Of a stretch of DNA of 15,380 bases, positions 6,596-13,675 are shown one piece after another. The first letter of the stretch is position 1, and every line of letters starts with the position of its first letter. A program made the position numbers and the translations under genes. This stretch comes from Lysobacteraceae bacterium. Lineage in GTDB: Bacteria > Pseudomonadota > Gammaproteobacteria > DSM-19610. A model generated the notes under the pieces. That model worked only from the letters and a program-made list of their open reading frames with translations, was not told the DNA's origin and made no database searches. The stretch lies in the NCBI GenBank assembly GCA_020201295.1, contig JAIVHA010000131.1:1-15380 (forward strand), in the 5' to 3' direction.

Positions 6596-9157
6596 ATGCC
6601 CGGCACACGTTTTTCACTGGAAGTCCAGCCCACCATCCCGGAACGCCTGAACCATCTCCCGGTCCTGGCCAACGACCTGCTGTACAGCTGGGACCGCGCC
6701 GTACGCGGCCTGTTCTTCCGGCTCGATCGTGACCTGTGGGAAAGCTGCAAGCATAACCCCAAGCTGTTTTTGCGCCGGATCTCCCAGCAGGCCCTGGACG
6801 AGGCCGCGGAAGACCGGATCTTCCTGGAGGACTACAACCGGGTCCTTTCCGCCTATAACAGCTACAACGAGACCCAGATCCGCGATGACGTCGCCGAACA
6901 CCTGCAGCCCGGGCAGGACCTGGTGGCCTATTTCTGTGCCGAGTTCGGCCTGCACGAGAGCCTGCCCATCTATTCCGGCGGCCTGGGCATCCTGGCCGGC
7001 GACCACTGCAAGGCCGCCAGTGACCTGGGCCTGCCCTTCGTGGCCGTGGGCATGCTGTACCGCCAGGGCTATTTCATCCAGACCATCGACGAACACGGCA
7101 ACCAGGTAGCCCACTACAACACCACCGATTTCGACCAGCTGCCGCTGCGCCACGCCATGGACAAAGAGGGCAATTCCCTGCGCGTAAGCGTCGACCTGCC
7201 CGGCCGTGCGGTACAACTGCAGGTATGGGAGGCCAAGGCCGGCCATATCACTCTCTACCTGCTGGACAGTGATCTCCCAGCCAACCAGGAGGCCGACCGC
7301 GCCATCACCTACCAGCTCTATGGCGGGGATTCCAATACCCGCATCCAGCAGGAAATCGTGCTGGGGGTCGGCGGCGTGCGCGCCCTGCGGGCCCTGGGCC
7401 TCACCCCCACGGTCTGGCACATCAACGAGGGGCATGCCGCCTTCATGATCCTGGAACGTTGCCGGGAATGTGGTCAAAAACAGGGCATGGATTTTTCCAG
7501 TGCACTGGAAATGGTCGCCGCTTGCACCGTATTCACCACCCACACCCCGGTGGCTGCGGGCCATGACATCTTCGACCACAACCTGATCAGCAGTTATTTC
7601 GAGGATTACGTCAAGGAACTGGGCATCGATATGGCGCACTTCCTTTCCCTCGGTGCCAGCCCCGGCAATCAGGGCGGTTTCAACCAGACCGTACTGGCCC
7701 TGCGTGGCTCGCGCTTCCACAACGGGGTCAGCCGCATCCACGGCGAGGTGGCTTCGCGCATGGAAGGCTATGTGTGGCCGCAAATTCCCCATGACGAGAA
7801 TCCCATTCGCCATGTCACCAACGGTGTGCACGTACCCACCTTCCTGGCACGCGAATGGGCCAACCTCTATGACATGCGTTTCGGTCTGGAATGGCGTTCG
7901 GAACTGCTCAACGAATCCTACTGGGAGCGGGTGGACGAGATCCCCAACCACAGCTTCTGGAGCCTGCGCCAGTCCCTGAAATCGGAACTGATGACCAATG
8001 TGCGCCGTCGTGCCGTGCTGCAGCACCGCCGCAACGGCTGCAGCGAGGCCCTCATCGAACGCATCACGCAGCACCTGAGCCCCCACGAGACCGACATCCT
8101 CACCGTGGGCTTCGCGCGCCGTTTTGCCACCTACAAACGCGCCACCCTGCTGTTCTCCGATCCGGACCGGCTGGCGCGGCTACTCAACGACCCCAAACGG
8201 CCCGTACTGCTGATTTTCGCCGGCAAGGCACATCCCAGCGACCTGCCCGGCCAGCACCTGATCCGTGTCATCCATGATTTCTCCCGGCGCCCGGAATTCA
8301 TCGGCAAGATCATCCTGCTGGAAGGCTATGACCTGGCCCTGGGCCGCAAGCTGGTGACCGGCGTGGACGTTTGGCTGAACAATCCCGAATATCCCATGGA
8401 GGCCAGTGGAACTTCGGGTGAGAAGGCCGGCCTCAACGGTGTCATCAACTTGAGTGTCCTGGACGGCTGGTGGGGCGAGGGCTACAACGGCGAGAATGGC
8501 TGGGCCATCACGCCCCATGGGCCACAGTTCGACGCCACCTACCGCAACCAGGAAGAAGGCAGCGAACTGTTGGACATCCTGGAGCGCCAGGTGATCCCGC
8601 TCTACTACGAACGCAACGGCCACGGCTACTCGGAAAAATGGGTGAACATGTCCAAGGCTTCCATGAAGTCCATCCTGCCCCAGTTCAACTCGCAACGCAT
8701 GGTGATGGACTATGTGCGCGATTTCTACGGCCCCGCCAGTCGCCAGGGTCGTATCCTGCACCAGACAGGGGCGGCCGGCGCCAAGGCACTGGCGCGCTGG
8801 AAGAGCCGGGTACTGGCCGCCTGGTCCGGCGTCAGCATGCGCCAGGCGGAGTCCGCCCCGCCGGCCATACATGCCGGGGAAAAACTGACCCTGACCCTGG
8901 CCGCGAAGCTGAATGGTCTCAAGGCCGACGATGTGGTGGTGGAATGCGTGGTAGGTACCGAGGACGAGCATCGCAAGTTCATCGCCCACGACCATATCCG
9001 CTTCACGGCCCGGGGCAACAATGACCAGGGCGAGACCCTGTTCAGCCTGGATCTCGATCCACCTTTGCCGGGCCTGCAGCATTACCAGCTGCGCATGTAC
9101 CCCTACCATCAGATGCTGAGCCATCCCTTCGAGACGGGATGCATGATCTGGTTGTAG
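6596..9157 (+). CDS. glgP: Alpha-glucan (glycogen/maltodextrin) phosphorylase
   Basis: This enzyme cleaves terminal alpha-1,4 bonds of glycogen or maltodextrin with phosphate, releasing glucose-1-phosphate; it needs pyridoxal phosphate. From ATG 6596 the product is 853 aa, of the short DUF3417-containing type (TIGR02094-like) rather than the E. coli GlgP type. An N-terminal ERLNHLPVLANDLLYSWDRAVRGLFFRLD segment (about 16-44) is typical of it. The phosphorylase core starts at YFCAEFGLHESLPIYSGGLGILAGDHCKAASDLG (112-145). HINEGHAAF and TTHTPVAAGHD follow, then NNPEYPMEASGTSGEKAGLNG with the cofactor Lys610. A C-terminal beta-rich part ends at the stop. The frame could open at TTG 6509 or ATG 6557, but the TATAAT box overlaps the former and family-like sequence starts at MPGTRFSLEVQP. 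It converges with malQ, 28 bases apart. Confidence 0.95.
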   Translation: MPGTRFSLEVQPTIPERLNHLPVLANDLLYSWDRAVRGLFFRLDRDLWESCKHNPKLFLRRISQQALDEAAEDRIFLEDYNRVLSAYNSYNETQIRDDVAEHLQPGQDLVAYFCAEFGLHESLPIYSGGLGILAGDHCKAASDLGLPFVAVGMLYRQGYFIQTIDEHGNQVAHYNTTDFDQLPLRHAMDKEGNSLRVSVDLPGRAVQLQVWEAKAGHITLYLLDSDLPANQEADRAITYQLYGGDSNTRIQQEIVLGVGGVRALRALGLTPTVWHINEGHAAFMILERCRECGQKQGMDFSSALEMVAACTVFTTHTPVAAGHDIFDHNLISSYFEDYVKELGIDMAHFLSLGASPGNQGGFNQTVLALRGSRFHNGVSRIHGEVASRMEGYVWPQIPHDENPIRHVTNGVHVPTFLAREWANLYDMRFGLEWRSELLNESYWERVDEIPNHSFWSLRQSLKSELMTNVRRRAVLQHRRNGCSEALIERITQHLSPHETDILTVGFARRFATYKRATLLFSDPDRLARLLNDPKRPVLLIFAGKAHPSDLPGQHLIRVIHDFSRRPEFIGKIILLEGYDLALGRKLVTGVDVWLNNPEYPMEASGTSGEKAGLNGVINLSVLDGWWGEGYNGENGWAITPHGPQFDATYRNQEEGSELLDILERQVIPLYYERNGHGYSEKWVNMSKASMKSILPQFNSQRMVMDYVRDFYGPASRQGRILHQTGAAGAKALARWKSRVLAAWSGVSMRQAESAPPAIHAGEKLTLTLAAKLNGLKADDVVVECVVGTEDEHRKFIAHDHIRFTARGNNDQGETLFSLDLDPPLPGLQHYQLRMYPYHQMLSHPFETGCMIWL

Positions 9158-9162
9158 GCGGC

Positions 9163-9182
9163 TGTCGGGCATCATCCCGACA
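9163..9182. terminator. Symmetric hairpin between convergent glgP and malQ
   Basis: TGTCGGG (9163-9169) and CCCGACA (9176-9182) form a perfect 7-bp stem with loop CATCAT. It fills most of the 28-base gap between the glgP and malQ stop codons, so it would end both transcripts. Neither side has a T-tract, so it may work as an mRNA-end stabiliser or a weak bidirectional terminator. Confidence 0.5.
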
Positions 9183-9185
9183 TAA

Positions 9186-10670
9186 CTATGGCAGGCGGTC
9201 GTACACCTCCACCAGGTGGCGGATGCGCTGCTCCAGCCCCTCCGGCACCTGCTCCCACTGGAAACGCCAGCGCCAATTGCCCTCGTCGGTGCCGGGCCGG
9301 TTCATGCGCTGGTCGCTGCCCATGGCGAGCACATCCTGCATGGGCACCATGGCCAGCCGCGCCACCGACATGAAGGCGGCACGCACCAGCAGCCAGGGCA
9401 TCTCTTCCTGGGAGTTGGCGAGGTAACCGCGCACCATGGCCTGCTGCCGGGCATCCAGGGCATTGAACCAGCCCAGGCTGGTGTCGTTGTCGTGGGTGCC
9501 GGTGTAGACCACGCTGTCAGTCTCATGGTGATGGGGCAGGTACAGGTTCTTGGGATCACCATCGAAGGCGAACTGCAAGACCTTCATGCCCGGAAGGCCA
9601 AAGCGGGCACGCAGGGCATCCACTTCCGGGGTGATGGTACCCAGATCCTCGGCCACCAGTGGCAGGGGATCGAAGCACGCCTGCAGGCATTCGAACAGGG
9701 CCTCGCCCGGCGCCTTCACCCAGCGGCCATCGACGGCCAGTTCCGAGGCGGCATCGATCTCCCAGTAGGCCTCGAAGCCGCGGAAATGGTCGATACGCAC
9801 CAGGTCGAACAGGTCCAACTGAGTGGCGATGCGCTCCACCCACCACTGGAAGTTCCCCGCCTGCATGCGCTCCCAATCGTATTGGGGATTGCCCCAGCGT
9901 TGTCCGGTCTCGGAAAAATAATCGGGCGGCACCCCTGCCACCTTGCGCGCCTGCCCATGCTCATCCACGGAAAATAATTCCCGATGCGCCCACACCTCGG
10001 CGCTGTCGTGGGCCACGAAGATGGGTATGTCGCCGAACAGCAGCACCTGCCGTTCATTGGCATAATGACGCAACTGGTGCCATTGGCGAAAGAACACGAA
10101 CTGCTCGAAACGCACGCCTTCGATGGTGGCAGCCAGTCGCCGCCGCGCCTCTTCAAGGGCGTCGGACTCACGATCACGCAGGGATGCCGGCCATTGCACC
10201 CAGCTGCGATCCTGTTGCTCAGCACGCAGGGCCGTGTAGAGCGCGTAATCCTGCAGCCAGTGATCATGTGCCTGCACGAAGTCGCGATATTCGGCCTGTG
10301 CCGCCTCACCACCATGACGCAGAAAACCGTTGTGGGCTACTGCCAGCCAATCACCGCACGATCCCTCGGGGTTGAAGCCTTTTTCCGCCATCCAGCCCCA
10401 CTCCACCAACAGCTCGGGGTTAATCAGGCGCGGATTACCGGCATGCACGGACAGGCACTGGTAGGGGGAGGAATCCTCATGGGTAGGGCCCAGCGGCAGG
10501 GTCTGCCACACGGACAGGCCACTGCGCGCCAGGAACTCCACGAACCGGTAGGCCTCGGGACCCAGGTCACCCTGTTCCCGTGCGCCCGGCAAGGACGTGG
10601 GGTGCAGCAATAGCCCGGCACGGCGGCCACCCAGCACCTGGCTCACGGGATGCGGCTGCGCCCCGCTCAC
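9186..10670 (-). CDS. malQ: 4-alpha-glucanotransferase (amylomaltase, GH77)
   Basis: MalQ moves maltosyl and longer glucan segments between alpha-1,4 chains, turning short maltodextrins into substrates for glucan phosphorylase. The 494-aa product is the short amylomaltase type (Thermus enzyme about 500 aa), not the larger enterobacterial MalQ. Motifs are GLLLHPTSLPG (19-29), WQTLPLGPTHEDSSPYQ (55-71), LFGDIPIFVAHDSAEVW (211-227), and PPDYFSETGQRWGNPQYDW (248-266, the acceptor loop). The catalytic triad is complete: Asp294 in VRIDHFRGFE, Glu341 in VAEDLG and Asp394 in GTHDNDTSLGW. GTG 10670 starts six bases after the GH57 stop, so translation is probably coupled. Other in-frame GTGs lie at residues 9 and 12, and no strong Shine-Dalgarno sequence separates them, so the exact start is uncertain by about a dozen codons. 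Confidence 0.96.
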   Translation of the reverse strand: MSGAQPHPVSQVLGGRRAGLLLHPTSLPGAREQGDLGPEAYRFVEFLARSGLSVWQTLPLGPTHEDSSPYQCLSVHAGNPRLINPELLVEWGWMAEKGFNPEGSCGDWLAVAHNGFLRHGGEAAQAEYRDFVQAHDHWLQDYALYTALRAEQQDRSWVQWPASLRDRESDALEEARRRLAATIEGVRFEQFVFFRQWHQLRHYANERQVLLFGDIPIFVAHDSAEVWAHRELFSVDEHGQARKVAGVPPDYFSETGQRWGNPQYDWERMQAGNFQWWVERIATQLDLFDLVRIDHFRGFEAYWEIDAASELAVDGRWVKAPGEALFECLQACFDPLPLVAEDLGTITPEVDALRARFGLPGMKVLQFAFDGDPKNLYLPHHHETDSVVYTGTHDNDTSLGWFNALDARQQAMVRGYLANSQEEMPWLLVRAAFMSVARLAMVPMQDVLAMGSDQRMNRPGTDEGNWRWRFQWEQVPEGLEQRIRHLVEVYDRLP

Positions 10671-10676
10671 GAGAGC

Positions 10677-12389
10677 TTACGCCGCCGGCTTGCCGTGACG
10701 CATGGTGCCGCCATGTTCTGGTCGTCCGTGGCCATGGGTGAAGGATTCCTGGAGATACGTCGGGGGTTCGCGATCCAGCAGCCGGTAGAGATTGACCAGG
10801 TGGGTACGGAACAGCCGTTCAAAATCACTGACCGTATCTTCGGGATTGTAGTCACCGAACCACCAGAACCAGTCGGAACCTTCGCAGATGGAGAGCTGAT
10901 GACGAGCCACCAGCAACTGGTCGCCATCGAGACTGCCCTCGGTGACCACCTGATCGAATACCTGCTTGGCATCCCCCAGCATCTCCCAGCCACGATTCTT
11001 GTCCTTGTCGCCGATCCAGGTGGAGAAGGTACCATACACCCAGCTGCCACCCACCATATTCGAAACGCTATCACACTGTTTCGCGGCTGCCAGATAGTCA
11101 CTGAAAGTGGTCATCGCCAGGCGCGGGTGGGCGGCCAGCTGTTCATAGAGGGCGCTGAGGAAATAGTAGCCGTTCTCGGGATAGTGCTCCCAGGCATTTT
11201 CACCGTCGAGAATGATAGACACCACGGGATCGGCTTCATCACGAGTGGCTTCGGCGATGGTTTCCAGGTGATGCACCAGGTTCCCCACGGCATCATCCGC
11301 GTGCCAGTTGGAATACTTGAAACCGATGAGATCGGACAGGCCGTCGTCGCGGAAGAAACAGGCCAGTTTACCGTCCCCCAGGGTATAGGGGTGGTACATG
11401 GGACCAAGGCCCGCGGCCTCCTCGCCACGACCGCTGCGGTGCAGGCTGTTGCGCAATACGAATTCCCCGCTGGCCACCCACTGGAAGCCCGCCGCCTCGA
11501 ACAGTTTCAGGCTGGCACCGCTCACCGCCCCCTCGGAGGGCCAGCAGCCGGCGGGGCGAACATCGAAAAACTGTTCAAAGGTCGATATTCCCTCCCGTAT
11601 ATGCCACTGGGCCCGTTCAAGGCCACCGGGATAATGATCCAGCTTGGGCAGGGGCGCGTCGGGCATGGCCTCGTGCGTGCTGTCGAGATCCAGCAACAGG
11701 GGGACGATGGGGTGGGCATAGGGGGTAAGCGACAGTTCCACCTGCCCGTTCGCCGCCAGGCTACGGTAGCGGTCGATGATCCCGGCCAGCAGTTCGCCGA
11801 GAATCGCCACCAAGGCACGCCGGTCGTGTGCGCTGAAATTGACAGCCTTCTCCTGCAGCGCCTGTATTTCCAGGTTTTCACGCCGTACCGTTTCCCCCAT
11901 CCAGGCCAGGTGATACCAGACCAGCAGGTCATGCAGGTACTGGTCGTTGACATAATGTATGCCGTCGGGATTTTCCAGAAAACAGCGCGCCAGGTCCGCC
12001 AGCTTCCGGTAGGCGGGAAAGCGATCGATCATGCGAGTGCCGTGGGCGCGCAGACAGGCGTGCAGCAGATCCATACGATGCTCGGCCGCCTCCGGCAGGC
12101 TGGGTTCCGCCAAGGCCGAAAGCAGGGGGTCGCGGATGGTTTTGCCATCGCGCAGGAAGGCGTGCACCTGCGCCGAGTAGTCGGCGATCTGTTCCAGGAG
12201 AATGGGCGCGAAGTTCACCACGGCCCGTGCTCGCGGCACCGCTTCCAGGTGGGCAGCCATGTCGGTGTAGTCCTTGATGGCGTGCAGGTAGGTCCAGGGC
12301 AGATGGTACTCGCCGGTCAGCAGGTCGCAGTACTGGGGCTGGTGCATATGCCAGCACAGGACCACCTTCAGGCGTTTTTCAGCGGACAT
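10677..12389 (-). CDS. Glycoside hydrolase family 57 protein (alpha-glucan acting, unassigned specificity)
   Basis: GH57 enzymes are retaining glycosidases or transglycosylases acting on alpha-glucans (amylases, 4-alpha-glucanotransferases, branching enzymes). The 570-aa product shows the family motifs in order: LCWHMHQPQY (11-20, the HQP motif), VELSLTPYAHPI (217-228), GCWPSEGAVS (281-290) with probable nucleophile Glu286, and IILDGENAWEHY (392-403) with probable acid/base Asp395. The HQP motif reads less like the HSHLPY of known GH57 branching enzymes, so an amylase or transferase role is more likely, but sequence alone does not settle it. ATG 12389 has AGGA about nine bases upstream. Its first 11 bases overlap the end of glgC, and malQ follows after 6 nt, so it belongs to one glycogen operon. 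No signal peptide is seen; it should be cytoplasmic. Confidence 0.93.
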   Translation of the reverse strand: MSAEKRLKVVLCWHMHQPQYCDLLTGEYHLPWTYLHAIKDYTDMAAHLEAVPRARAVVNFAPILLEQIADYSAQVHAFLRDGKTIRDPLLSALAEPSLPEAAEHRMDLLHACLRAHGTRMIDRFPAYRKLADLARCFLENPDGIHYVNDQYLHDLLVWYHLAWMGETVRRENLEIQALQEKAVNFSAHDRRALVAILGELLAGIIDRYRSLAANGQVELSLTPYAHPIVPLLLDLDSTHEAMPDAPLPKLDHYPGGLERAQWHIREGISTFEQFFDVRPAGCWPSEGAVSGASLKLFEAAGFQWVASGEFVLRNSLHRSGRGEEAAGLGPMYHPYTLGDGKLACFFRDDGLSDLIGFKYSNWHADDAVGNLVHHLETIAEATRDEADPVVSIILDGENAWEHYPENGYYFLSALYEQLAAHPRLAMTTFSDYLAAAKQCDSVSNMVGGSWVYGTFSTWIGDKDKNRGWEMLGDAKQVFDQVVTEGSLDGDQLLVARHQLSICEGSDWFWWFGDYNPEDTVSDFERLFRTHLVNLYRLLDREPPTYLQESFTHGHGRPEHGGTMRHGKPAA

Positions 12390-13641
12390 GATGCAATTCC
12401 TGGCCGAGCATCTCCGGGGTCACCAATACCACACCACCGGGGGTGACATGAAAACGTTCGGAATCGGCCTTGGGGTCTTCCCCGATCACGGTCTTGGGCG
12501 GTATGCGGCAGCCACGATCGATGACCACCTTGTTCAGGCGGCTGTCATGGCCGATATCCACTCCGGGCATCACCACGGCATCCTGCACCACTGCACAGGA
12601 ATGGACCTTTACGTTGGAGAACAGCAAGGAATGGCGCACCAGGGCGCCGGATATGACACAGCCACCGGAAACCATGGAGTCCACCGCCATGCCGCGCCGG
12701 TCATCATCGTCGAACACGAACTTGGCGGGTGGAAGTTGTTCCTGGTAGGTCCAGATGGGCCATTCCTCGTCGTACAGATTCAGTTCCGGTGTCACGCCGA
12801 TGAGCTCCAGGTTGGCTTCGTAGAAGGCATCCACCGTACCCACGTCACGCCAGTAGGCCTGTTTTCCACTCTCTATATCGCGGAAGGGGTAGGCATGTAC
12901 ACGGTAGTTTGAAATCACCGATGGAATGATGTCCTTGCCGAAGTCATGACTGGAATAATCGGAATCGGCATCCTTGATCAGTTGTTCGTACAGGAACCTG
13001 GTATTGAAGACATAGATCCCCATGGAGGCCAAGGCCCGGTCACTGCTGCCTGGCATGGGATGGGGCTTGTCCGGCTTTTCATGGAACTGCACCACCTGGC
13101 CGTTATCGTCCACGGTCATGACCCCGAATTCGCGCGCCCGCTCCAGTCCCACCTCGATACAGCCCACGGTCATATCCGCCTGCTGCTCCACATGGTGGGC
13201 AATCATCGGGCCGTAGTCCATCTTGTAGATGTGGTCCCCGGCCAGGATCAGCACGTACTCAGGATCGTGATTGCGGATGATGTCCAGGTTCTGGTAGACG
13301 GCATCGGCGGTACCGGCATACCAGGAAGACTCGATGCGCTGCTGGGCGGGCAACAATTCGACGAACTCGCCGAATTCACCGCGCAGGAACCCCCAGCCCT
13401 TCTGGATATGCTGGAGCAGGGAATGGGCCTTGTACTGGGTCAGGATTCCAATACGACGAATACCGGAATTCATGCAGTTGGACATGGGGAAATCAATGAT
13501 GCGGAACTTGCCACCGAAGGGCACCGCCGGTTTGGCACGCCACAAGGTCAACTGCCGCAGGCGGGAGCCACGCCCGCCGGCCAGAATCAGGGCCAGGGTG
13601 TTGCGGGTGAGGCGGCTGACAAAACGCGGGGTCTGACTCAT
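12379..13641 (-). CDS. glgC: Glucose-1-phosphate adenylyltransferase (ADP-glucose pyrophosphorylase)
   Basis: GlgC makes ADP-glucose from glucose-1-phosphate and ATP, the committed and allosterically controlled step of bacterial glycogen synthesis. From ATG 13641 the product is 420 aa (E. coli 431). It carries the nucleotide loop LILAGGRGSRL (18-28), RAKPAVPFGGKFRIIDFPMSN (35-55) with Lys37 matching the E. coli activator-site lysine region, WYAGTADAVYQN (107-118), LILAGDHIYKMDYG (131-144) with catalytic Asp136, and FHEKPDKPHPMPG (186-198) with substrate-binding Lys189. A left-handed beta-helix-type C-terminal region (VSGGCVISGALVRHS...) follows. The frame extends 12 codons upstream to ATG 13677, but those residues are not family-like, and GGGAG lies 11 bases before ATG 13641. 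It is first of the glgC-GH57-malQ operon and divergent from glgB. Confidence 0.97.
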   Translation of the reverse strand: MSQTPRFVSRLTRNTLALILAGGRGSRLRQLTLWRAKPAVPFGGKFRIIDFPMSNCMNSGIRRIGILTQYKAHSLLQHIQKGWGFLRGEFGEFVELLPAQQRIESSWYAGTADAVYQNLDIIRNHDPEYVLILAGDHIYKMDYGPMIAHHVEQQADMTVGCIEVGLERAREFGVMTVDDNGQVVQFHEKPDKPHPMPGSSDRALASMGIYVFNTRFLYEQLIKDADSDYSSHDFGKDIIPSVISNYRVHAYPFRDIESGKQAYWRDVGTVDAFYEANLELIGVTPELNLYDEEWPIWTYQEQLPPAKFVFDDDDRRGMAVDSMVSGGCVISGALVRHSLLFSNVKVHSCAVVQDAVVMPGVDIGHDSRLNKVVIDRGCRIPPKTVIGEDPKADSERFHVTPGGVVLVTPEMLGQELHHVR

Positions 13642-13675
13642 AATCCAAACAACTCCCAAGGCGAAGATTCGATCC

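Noticed and set aside
6614..8086. 490-residue minus-strand frame opposite glgP
   Set aside because: It is a shadow of the glgP coding frame, with no recognisable motif or ribosome-binding site.
10650..12446. 598-residue + strand frame opposite the GH57 gene
   Set aside because: The GH57 frame has ordered catalytic motifs and operon overlaps; the opposite frame has low-complexity composition and no family character.
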